DNA of 64,000 bases from an uncultured Christensenella sp. (GTDB lineage: Bacteria; Bacillota; Clostridia; Christensenellales; Borkfalkiaceae), in NCBI GenBank assembly GCA_910585705.1, contig CAJUER010000001.1:856840-920839 (forward strand), written 5' to 3'. The position numbers and the translations under genes are program-made. The notes beneath the pieces are model-generated. The model saw only the letters and a program-made list of their open reading frames with translations, did no database searches and was not told the DNA's origin. Positions 40,608 to 49,000 of this stretch are shown piece after piece; within the stretch, counting starts at the first letter, position 1, and each line of letters opens with the position of its first letter.

Positions 40608-41326
40608 AGCCGTGTACAGATAAAATTTATCCTCTCCTTTTTGCTTCCGCCCAAATGTCCTTCCGTTCTTACGCAAAAGCCGCATTCTTCGAGCGCGGAA
40701 GATATTTCTTCCTCTTCGTAAATATATTGAACGTGCCTTTCGTCGCGGCGGATATAGGCGCCGTCTTTGCGCTTTTCAAAAAGCGTCAAATCCATTGTAA
40801 CGCTGTCGCTTTCGAGCGTATTGAACCAAAGATAAGTCAACTCGTCCCTGTCCTCGCCGAAAAGATTGTTTGCAAGCACGTTTTTAAGTTTGTAAGCCGA
40901 ACTTATATCGAATATAAACGGCGCACCCTTTTTAAGACAGCCATGCACGCTTGCAAACGCGGATTTCAGTTTATTTTTCGGAACGTAGTTTATACAGTCG
41001 TTCACGGCGACGGCAAAACCGGCTTTGAAATTTAATTTTAGTTTGGTAATATCGCCGAGTAAAAATTCAGTGCGCACGCCTTCTTTTAAGCACAGCTCCT
41101 GCGCGCGCGAAAGCATTTCCGCCGAAACGTCAATGCCGATAGTGCAGTATCCGCGTTTATTAAGCGCACGGGTAAAGTAGCCGTTCCCACAGCCTATATC
41201 GACGCCGTTACCGTCCGCGCCGAGCTTTTCAAGCGCGTCAATTAAATACTGCGACCATTGTTCATAGCCGCAGTCGTCGTTTAAATATTCGAACCATCTG
41301 CCGAGCGCAGAGTAAGAATTTGCCAT
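40604..41326 (-). CDS. Class I SAM-dependent methyltransferase
   Basis: A 240-residue methyltransferase with motif I GNGVDIGCGNGYFTRALNKR (38-57), acidic IGIDVSAEMLSRAQEL (motif post-I) and FAVAVNDCINYVPKNKLKSA. The SAM fold is clear, the substrate is not; similar proteins annotated as Methyltransf_25 act on small molecules. It is coupled to hslO and 7 nt after the preceding membrane protein gene. Confidence 0.85.
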   Translation of the reverse strand: MANSYSALGRWFEYLNDDCGYEQWSQYLIDALEKLGADGNGVDIGCGNGYFTRALNKRGYCTIGIDVSAEMLSRAQELCLKEGVRTEFLLGDITKLKLNFKAGFAVAVNDCINYVPKNKLKSAFASVHGCLKKGAPFIFDISSAYKLKNVLANNLFGEDRDELTYLWFNTLESDSVTMDLTLFEKRKDGAYIRRDERHVQYIYEEEEISSALEECGFCVRTEGHLGGSKKERINFICTRL

Positions 41327-41333
41327 ATATTTC

Positions 41334-42596
41334 CTAATTGCCGAGAAGGTTTTTCGAGCTTACTTTTTTCTTTTTGCTCTTCTTTCCGTCGTCTTTCAGC
41401 GCCTTTTCTCTTTCGGAGAAAAGTTTGTTATATTCCGCATAGACGGGGTCGGACAAATGCTCCTTTTCGTATGCGGCTATGTCGCCGTCCAACTTCTGCC
41501 TGTCCGCCTTTACGTTTTCCATATCAGAACGTGTAAAGGTTTTGCCCAAAGGACGAACGGCGTTCTCTTCCGAAATGGGCAGAATGGGTTTGCAGATAAG
41601 CTCGCTTTTGCCCGCCGCGAGCAATTCCATAGCCACGCGCTTTTCGTCCTGCTGTTTTTCGGATTCGAGCTGTTTCGCCGTTTTACCGACAGCCGCCGCC
41701 TCCGCCGCTTTGATATTCGGCGTAACATACAAATCAAGCACCCACTGCGTAAAGCTGAGCCAGATTACGAGGATAAACGAGAAGCCCAAGAATATAAAGA
41801 CGATGTATGAAATTATTTTAACAATGTCAACCGCGCTACCCACCATATAAAGCCATACGGGGATAAGCGCCATACCCGCAAAGAAAATCGTTTGCAGGGG
41901 GCTTCCGATAATCAGCACGAACGCATTTTTGAAGAGCTGTAAAAAGCTTACTCGATAACTTATGCCGACAACGAAAAGCCAACCGCAGAAAATCCCGACG
42001 AGGACCGTTGCAATAATTATAAACACATAAGCCACGATAGGACCTGCGGCGGAACCGCCGGAGGCAATGACGTAATCCTTCCAGTCGCCGATTAAAAACG
42101 TTGCGACGAGGAAAGCCAGAAAAATAGTCGCAGGCAGAACGGTATTGAAGTAACAGAGCTTAATGCCGCGAAAAAACCCTTTTATGGAAAACTGCCCGTG
42201 CGAATTTAAAAGCTTCTTTATAGAATACGCGCCGCCCGCAACGCCCACAGAAGCGATAAAGCCGGCAACAATCAACAGCGGATAAAACAACAGATCAGCC
42301 GAAAGATAAATCGATTCGGCAAGCCCCTGCATGTCCGGCGTTGCCGGATAGCCTATGCCCGTATTGGAATTTGTAGGGGCAAGCGCGCCCAAACTTACGA
42401 TACGCATTGACCGCACTATCAATATTCCGACGCCGGGAAGAAATCCTATAAGCATAAAGATGTTTATCAAAACCAGCTTCCAGAAAGACGATTTAACTAC
42501 GTCCCAAGTTTCGCCCCATCTTCCGCGTTCGGACGCTATTCTTGAATAATCGGCGGCAATTTCATTACCTTCGAGATTGTTTACGGTAAGTGACAT
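41334..42596 (-). CDS. Polytopic membrane protein, 420 aa, unknown function
   Basis: About six transmembrane helices are visible: LVLINIFMLIGFLPGVGILI, LFYPLLIVAGFIASVGVAGG, LPATIFLAFLVATFLIGDW, PIVAYVFIIIATVLVGIFCG, IFFAGMALIPVWLYMVGSAV and IISYIVFIFLGFSFILVIWL. A cytoplasmic, charged C-terminal tail of ~120 residues ends SKKKKVSSKNLLGN. The N-terminal SRIASERGRWGETWDVVKSS resembles DUF624-like membrane proteins only loosely. It is first gene of the leftward operon. Confidence 0.72.
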   Translation of the reverse strand: MSLTVNNLEGNEIAADYSRIASERGRWGETWDVVKSSFWKLVLINIFMLIGFLPGVGILIVRSMRIVSLGALAPTNSNTGIGYPATPDMQGLAESIYLSADLLFYPLLIVAGFIASVGVAGGAYSIKKLLNSHGQFSIKGFFRGIKLCYFNTVLPATIFLAFLVATFLIGDWKDYVIASGGSAAGPIVAYVFIIIATVLVGIFCGWLFVVGISYRVSFLQLFKNAFVLIIGSPLQTIFFAGMALIPVWLYMVGSAVDIVKIISYIVFIFLGFSFILVIWLSFTQWVLDLYVTPNIKAAEAAAVGKTAKQLESEKQQDEKRVAMELLAAGKSELICKPILPISEENAVRPLGKTFTRSDMENVKADRQKLDGDIAAYEKEHLSDPVYAEYNKLFSEREKALKDDGKKSKKKKVSSKNLLGN

Positions 42597-42831
42597 TTAA
42601 TTCTTAACCTTGAATTTTAAAATACTTTCATTTATTATAACGCATATCCGCAATAATTTCAACTGTTTTTCAAAGGCTTTTAAGAAAAGGAAAACGTGCG
42701 CAACCGAGCACAAACTTTCCTTTCCGCAACAGTTCGTTTTAACGCCGCAAACGGCACATTATTTAAAATTTATTACGGAGGGATTTTAAATAGCCGTCGT
42801 TGCGGTTTTAATTAAAAACGTTTAAAAATCC

Positions 42832-42860
42832 TTTACAAAAATTCGGGCTTATGGTATGAT
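42832..42860 (+). promoter_or_regulatory. Sigma-A promoter of the asd-dapA-dapB operon
   Basis: TTTACA (42832-42837), 17-nt spacer, TATGAT (42855-42860). Transcription should start near 42867, giving a leader of about 205 nt before asd. The stretch 42597-42831 to its left is AT-rich and holds no recognised gene. Confidence 0.78.
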
Positions 42861-42914
42861 TACCTTGATTTAACAGAAGCGTACGGACAAAGCGTTGCGC
42901 AAATTGCTTGTTTT

Positions 42915-42943
42915 GGCAGTACGGCGCGTACTGCCGTTTTTAT
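42915..42943 (+). terminator. Attenuator-like terminator in the asd leader
   Basis: A 9-bp perfect stem GGCAGTACG / CGTACTGCC with a 3-nt loop, followed by GTTTTTAT, about 48 nt after the predicted start. Premature termination would yield a ~75-nt RNA. A second hairpin (AAGGCGGT / ACCGTCTT, around 42999-43033) lies nearer to asd. Confidence 0.75.
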
Positions 42944-43071
42944 ATGATATTACATATAACGTTTTAAAGCTTGCCAAACAACCATTAGCAATGCTTATTA
43001 AGGCGGTCTTTATTGCGGGATTTTACCGTCTTGAAATGAAGAGAGACAACAGCGAAACATAAGGAGTTTTT

Positions 43072-44148
43072 ATGAAAAAATACAACGTAGGCGTTATCGG
43101 CGCGACAGGTATGGTAGGACAGAGGTTTTTACTGCTTTTACAGAACCACCCCTATTTTAACGTAACCTGTCTTGCGGCGTCGGCTAATTCGGCAGGTAAA
43201 AAGTACTGCGAGGCGGTTAAAAAATGGCACCTCGCCGAGCCTATGCCCGAGAAGTTTAAAAATTTTATCGTTGCCGACGCTTCCGCAGATTTGGAAAAAA
43301 TTGCCGCTTCTGTGGATTTCTGCTTTTGCGCGGTAAATATGAAAAAGGATGAAATCCGCGAACTCGAATACGCATACGCCAAAGCCGAATGTCCGATAGT
43401 TTCAAACAATTCCGCGCACCGCTTCACCGACGACGTGCCTATGGTTATACCCGAAGTTAATCCCGAGCATTTAGACGTGATTTCCGCGCAGAGAAAGCGG
43501 CTCGGCACAAAACGCGGTTTTATCGCGGTGAAGAGCAACTGTTCGCTTCAATCGTATGTGCCGCTGTTGCACCCGCTGAAAAAATTCGGAATAAAGTGCG
43601 CGGCGGTAACAACGTATCAGGCTATTTCCGGCGCGGGCAAAACATTTGAAACCATGCCAGAAATATGCGACAACATTATACCTTACATAGGCGGCGAGGA
43701 AGAAAAAAGCGAAAAGGAACCGCTGAAAATTTGGGGCGAAGTGAAAGACGGAAAAATTATCTCCGCAAAGTCCCCTACCATTACCGCGCAGTGTCTGCGC
43801 GTGCCCGTATCCGACGGACATACGGCGGCTTGCTTTGTTTCGTTCGAGAAAAAGCCCGACAAGCAGGAAATTTTAAAGGCGTGGGCGGAATTTTCGGGCG
43901 TACCGCAAAAGCTTAACCTCCCTTCCGCTCCGAAACAGTTCATTCATTATTTCGGCGAAGACGACAGACCGCAGCCCAAACTTGACAGGAACACTGAAAA
44001 CGGTATGGCGGTCTGCGGCGGCAGACTGCGCGAGGACAATTTGTTCGACTATAAATTTATAGGCTTTTCGCACAACACTTTGCGCGGCGCGGCAGGCGGT
44101 GCGGTATTGCTTGCTGAGCTTCTTGCGACTGAAAATTACTTCGATTGA
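43072..44148 (+). CDS. asd: Aspartate-semialdehyde dehydrogenase
   Basis: A 358-residue NADPH enzyme making aspartate semialdehyde from aspartyl phosphate. N-terminal VGVIGATGMVGQRFLLLL binds NADP, and the catalytic Cys is in VKSNCSLQSYVPLLHPLKK near 153. The sequence is of the fungal/archaeal-like Asd type (for example GFIAVKSNCS and GGAVLLAELL at the end) and not the E. coli type. An AAGGAG site precedes the ATG. First gene of the lysine operon. Confidence 0.95.
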   Translation: MKKYNVGVIGATGMVGQRFLLLLQNHPYFNVTCLAASANSAGKKYCEAVKKWHLAEPMPEKFKNFIVADASADLEKIAASVDFCFCAVNMKKDEIRELEYAYAKAECPIVSNNSAHRFTDDVPMVIPEVNPEHLDVISAQRKRLGTKRGFIAVKSNCSLQSYVPLLHPLKKFGIKCAAVTTYQAISGAGKTFETMPEICDNIIPYIGGEEEKSEKEPLKIWGEVKDGKIISAKSPTITAQCLRVPVSDGHTAACFVSFEKKPDKQEILKAWAEFSGVPQKLNLPSAPKQFIHYFGEDDRPQPKLDRNTENGMAVCGGRLREDNLFDYKFIGFSHNTLRGAAGGAVLLAELLATENYFD

Positions 44149-44349
44149 AAATATTGCGGATGCTTCCGAAAGCTTCTTTAATAAGCAGAGTTGCCGTTTT
44201 GACGGGAACTTGTGTTGAAGGTTGCACGGTTTTGGCAAAAGGCGCTCACCGCCATTCCGAACGCAAGTGAAAATTGACGCAATTATTGAACGCCGAAGGA
44301 CGGAACGAAAAAGATAAAACTTGATTACAATGTACAAGAGGTATTTTAA

Positions 44350-45240
44350 ATGACGGGATTTTTTAAAGGTATTGCAACGGCTATGATTACGCCGTTCGAC
44401 GAAAACGGAGTAAATTTAGAAGAGTTCGGCAAAATGATAGAGTACCAGATCGAGGGCGGAACAGACGCCCTTGTCATTCTCGGTACTACGGGCGAGCCCG
44501 CGACGATGACCGAAACCGAGAAAGAACAGGTCATTACATATTCCGTTAAAAAGGCTGCGGGGCGCATAAAGATTATCGTAGGTACGGGCAGTAACGACAC
44601 AGCGAAGGCCGTTGCATCTTCCGTGCGTGCGGAAAAACTCGGCGCAGACGGCATACTCGCCGTTACCCCCTATTACAACAAGTGCACGCAGAAAGGACTT
44701 TACGATTATTACAAGGCTATCTGCGACGCGGTAAAAATTCCCGTAATTGCATACAACGTGCCGTCGCGCACGGCGGTGAATATCCTGCCAGAAACGGCGG
44801 AAAAAATTGCGGAAATTCCGAATATGGCGGGCATTAAAGAAGCAAGCGGAAATATGGCTCAGGTGTGCGAAACTATGCGCAGGATTCGCGGAAAAATGGA
44901 TTTATATTCGGGCGAAGATTTTTTAAACCTGCCTATGCTTGCCATCGGCGGCGCGGGACTTATTTCGGTTGCTTCGAATATTGCGCCGAAACTGTTGAAA
45001 AAGATGTACACGCTTGTTTCGCAAAACAAATTGAAAGAAGCCAACGAAGTGCAGGACTTCCTTCTGCCCTTCGAGGACGCGTGCTTTATAGAGGTTAATC
45101 CCATACCCGTCAAGGCGGCTTATAATATGATAGGTTTTAAGGCAGGCATGCCGCGCTCGCCTTTGACCGAGCTTGAAGAAGCGCACAAGGCAGTTTTATT
45201 GCAGGCTATCAAAAATGCGGGGTTGAAGACGAATGATTAA
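44350..45240 (+). CDS. dapA: 4-hydroxy-tetrahydrodipicolinate synthase
   Basis: A 296-residue TIM-barrel aldolase: FKGIATAMITPFDENGVNLE at the start, LVILGTTGEPATMTETEKEQ (phosphate/pyruvate loop), AYNVPSRTAVN (Tyr and Arg site) and Schiff-base lysine in MAGIKEASGNMAQ near 164. It condenses pyruvate with aspartate semialdehyde. There is a 201-bp gap after asd without a gene, long enough for extra regulation, though none is recognised. The 3' end overlaps dapB by 8 nt. Confidence 0.97.
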   Translation: MTGFFKGIATAMITPFDENGVNLEEFGKMIEYQIEGGTDALVILGTTGEPATMTETEKEQVITYSVKKAAGRIKIIVGTGSNDTAKAVASSVRAEKLGADGILAVTPYYNKCTQKGLYDYYKAICDAVKIPVIAYNVPSRTAVNILPETAEKIAEIPNMAGIKEASGNMAQVCETMRRIRGKMDLYSGEDFLNLPMLAIGGAGLISVASNIAPKLLKKMYTLVSQNKLKEANEVQDFLLPFEDACFIEVNPIPVKAAYNMIGFKAGMPRSPLTELEEAHKAVLLQAIKNAGLKTND

Positions 45241-45988
45241 CGTTTTAATTTGCGGAATAGGCGGAAAAATGGGCGCGAACGTGCTTTCCCTCCTTTCACA
45301 GGACGGCGAAGCTAAAGCTGTCTGCGGAGTGGATAGCTGCAACGGCGAACAATTCGGCGTGCCCGTTTACAAAAACTTTGATGACGTGAAAGAAAAAGTC
45401 GACGTTGTAATAGACTTCTCCTCCCCCGCCGCTTTGAAGGGCGAACTTGACTGGGCGGTTAAAAACTGCGTGCCCGTCGTGCTTGCGACAACGGGCTACG
45501 ATGAAAATGATATTAAGCTTATAGAAGCCGCAAGCAAAAAAACGGCGGTTTTCAGAACCGCGAATTTTTCGCTGGGAGTGAATTTGCTCGTAAAGTTGGT
45601 GCGCGAGGCGGCGCAGGCGCTTGGCGAAAAATTCGACGTGGAGATTATAGAAAAACACCACAACCAGAAGGTTGACGCCCCGTCGGGTACGGCTATTATG
45701 CTTGCGGAAAGCGCAAACTCCGCGTACGGAGGAAGTAAGCCCTATCTTTACGGCAGGCAGGGTGCGGTAGGCAAACGCGGAAACGAAATAGGTATTCACG
45801 CGGTACGCGGCGGCACAATCGTGGGCGAGCACAACGTGCTGTTTGCGGGCGAGGACGAGGTTATAACGCTGTCTCATTCGGCGCAGTCGAAACGCGTTTT
45901 CGCCGCAGGGGCAATCAAGGCTGCGAAATGGATTGTCGGAAAGCCTTGCGGCAAGTACGATATGACGGACGTGCTTGAAAATCTGTGA
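45233..45988 (+). CDS. dapB: 4-hydroxy-tetrahydrodipicolinate reductase
   Basis: A 251-residue reductase with NAD(P)-binding VLICGIGGKMGANVLSLLSQ (4-23), VVLATTGYDEN and the family signature EIIEKHHNQKVDAPSGTAIM near 137-156 carrying the catalytic His and Lys. It makes tetrahydrodipicolinate, the substrate that DapL (59.7-60.8 kb) converts directly to LL-diaminopimelate. Confidence 0.97.
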   Translation: MINVLICGIGGKMGANVLSLLSQDGEAKAVCGVDSCNGEQFGVPVYKNFDDVKEKVDVVIDFSSPAALKGELDWAVKNCVPVVLATTGYDENDIKLIEAASKKTAVFRTANFSLGVNLLVKLVREAAQALGEKFDVEIIEKHHNQKVDAPSGTAIMLAESANSAYGGSKPYLYGRQGAVGKRGNEIGIHAVRGGTIVGEHNVLFAGEDEVITLSHSAQSKRVFAAGAIKAAKWIVGKPCGKYDMTDVLENL

Positions 45989-46009
45989 TTTTATTTAAAG
46001 ATAGTTAAA

Positions 46010-46045
46010 AGCGGCGGCTTGCAATGCAAGCCGCCGCTTCTCTTA
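46010..46045. terminator. Bidirectional terminator between dapB and the giant helicase
   Basis: A 13-bp stem, AGCGGCGGCTTGC / GCAAGCCGCCGCT, with a 3-nt loop (AAT) between two convergent genes, flanked by T-rich sequence on the right and A-rich sequence on the left. Confidence 0.88.
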
Positions 46046-46065
46046 TATTTTAATTTAAAATTCGA

Positions 46066-49000
46066 TTATGCAAGCGATATTTTATCGGATACGCTGCAAA
46101 TAAATATTCCGCGTTTTACTCCCTCGTCGATACAGCCTGAAACGAAAGAGGCAAGTTTTTCGCTTGTGCGCGGCACCTTCAATTCGTGCAAAACCGCAGG
46201 AATAAGCTCGTCCGCGTACATACTGACTTTGTTTAAAAGTATGCTTTTTACAAGCGAAATTACGTCGTATGGCGTAAAGTCGGTATCGGACGTGCGAACT
46301 CCCGCACCGTCTTCCACTCGGTATCTGTCAAACTGGGAATACTTGTCCGCTTTGAAGTAGTAAACGTTGCCGAGCATTGCACAACTTTCGAAACCGCATT
46401 TTTCTATAAGCGAGCGCAATCTGCTTTCAAGCTTTATTCCGTATTTGGTTATTCCGAACACGGCAAGCGTGCGGCGCATTAAGAACTGCGTTGAAATAGG
46501 TTCTTCCGCGTTCACCACCGCCTTTATTACGCGCATAATGTCCGCTTCGTTTGCGGCGTTCATAATGAATTCCGGCGTCTGGGGCTTGGACTCTGCCTTT
46601 ACGAAGCGGTAAGGCTTCCTGAAATTGAGCGCAACGGGTTTGCCGCCTGAGGTCAATTTATCGAGGTAATCCTTTATCTTCTTGATTTCGCGCTTGGGAT
46701 TATTGAAAAAGTTTATCGCGTACAGCCTTACAACGTTCCAGTTATTGCGCTTCAACGTCTGCGCCTGCATAACCATTCTGTCCTTAACGGAGAAATTCTG
46801 CTGCACGTCGCAAAGTACCGCAAGTATAAAATTGTGCTTGTTCTTGGGGTCTACGACGGCAACGTCGATTTTGAAATCGGAAACGCCGACGTCGCAGCGG
46901 CAATCGTAGCCGTAAGCGGAAAGCTCTTCCGCAATAAATTTGCCTATACCCTGTTTGTTTATTATAATTTCGTCGCTTCTGACGGAAATGTTCGTCCTGC
47001 CCTTTTCCGCAAATTCGAGGAAGGCTTTAAGTCCCGCAACCCCGCGAGAGGTCGTGCGCGACATATCTATCATAGAGTACCGCATTGACGAGAATACAAT
47101 CATCTCTTCCCTTGCACGCGATACTGCGACGTTGAGTCTGCGCCAACCGCCGAGCTGGTTCAAAGGTCCGAAGTTCAAGGAAATTTTGCCGAACTTATCG
47201 GGACCGTAGCAAACCGAAAACAGAATTACGTCGCGTTCGTCGCCCTGAACGTTTTCAAGATTCTTGACAAACAGCGGTTCCTCACGGTCAAATGCCACCG
47301 CTTCCAGTCGCTTTTCTACCAACTTCTTGGTGAGCAGTCTTTCGATATAAATCTGCTGGGGCGTACTGAACGTTACGATACCTATACTCGAATTGCGAAG
47401 TCTGTCGTCTTTTAATCTTCTTATAACTTCGGCAACTAGCGCCTCCGCCTCCTGACGGTTGCATTTCGTCGCGCCCCTGTCGTAAACGCCCTCTTCGATG
47501 TAATTGAGTTTAACCTTGCTGTCGAGCGCGTCGGGCGAGGGGAACGTGCAGAGCCTTGACGAGTAGTACATAATATTCGAAAAGGCTATTAAACTTTCAT
47601 GCTTGGAACGGTAATGCCATACAAGGTGCTTTTCGGGTATTCCGAGTGCGAGACAGTCGTCGAGCACAGATTCCAAATCCTCCGTTTCGGGATTGTCTTC
47701 GTCCTGTCCGCTTGCGGTAAAGAACGACGTGGGCGGCATCTGTTTGGGGTCGCCGACAATGACGGCGCTTTTTGCGCGTGCAAGCGAGGGCACCGCCTCG
47801 CAAGTGGGCATCTGCGACGCTTCGTCGAAAATTACCATATCGAAAAGTCCCGAATCCGCAGGAAGATACTGCGATACCGTGATAGGGCTCATAAGCATAC
47901 AAGGCGCGATAACCTTCAAAAGCTCGGGAATTTCCGAGAAAAGCGTTCTGAGATTAAGTCCGCGCATATTGCCTTTTATACTGCGCTGGAAAGTCATAAG
48001 CTCCAAAGCGAGCGGACCTTCCGTTTCTTTTGCGGGAAGACGCGAAACCAAATCGGCGCGCAGCTTCTCGCGCGTGAGAGCGGAAAATTCTTCCAAAAGC
48101 CTTGAAAATACCGTTGCTGTTTCTTCCTGCACGTTCGCAGAGAAAGACGCAAGATTTTCATCGGCGGGTATATTCGTCTGAATGAAATTCCTGTAAACGT
48201 TTTTCCTGAACGAGGAGAGAATTTGTTTGCCGCTTATTCTTCCGCTTTCCATTGCGTCGGTTATGAACGTAAGTCCGCTGTCGTTTAAGCGCTTTGCCGT
48301 AGCTTTATACATACACCATGCGGGAAGCAAATCGATATTATCAATAAGCGCCGTGCATTTGCCGTTGTAAAACTCGAATAAATCGAGATCGCGGCACTCT
48401 TCGGGGTCGGCGTGCACTATGCCGAGAAAACGTTCGCAGCTTTTATTGAACGCTGTCGCGGCGGAAATTAAGCCTTCGATAAGCGGTTTGAGTTGTCCGC
48501 CCGCCGCGCTTATGCACACGCTGTTGAACGCGTCCGCATTGTAGTCCATAAATACCTGCGAGCATTTCCTGTGCAGGTTATACAGCGGTTTTAAAAATTC
48601 GTCGCGCTTCTTGTCGTGTATGCCGCCGCCCATACTGAGGAAGTTCGAACTCAAATGAGTGTTGGAAAGTATGCGGCACTTCGCCTCTTCTATTTCGTAA
48701 GCGCGTTTTATCCATTCCACCTCGTCCCTTTCCTTTACGGGATTGACGGCACAACGATTTATGCGCTTTATAACGTTTAAAAGCAAGCGCGAAGAACGGT
48801 AATTTTCACTCCATGTGTCGAGTTCGGTTTCGATTTTATCGGCAAGCTTTGAAACGTCGGGCAGGCTTCTGAAATTCTGTAACCAGTGTCTTACCTCGCT
48901 GTCGTAGCGCAGGTTTGCGTTGTAAAATCTATAAAACTCTTCTTCGTCGCATTCGAAAAATTCCGAAAGAGTATTGCCGTTGAGAACGTTTGCGATTTCC

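Noticed and set aside
42867..43071. Lysine riboswitch or T-box in the asd leader
   Set aside because: Neither the lysine aptamer core nor the T-box GGTGG element was found; only hairpins are visible.
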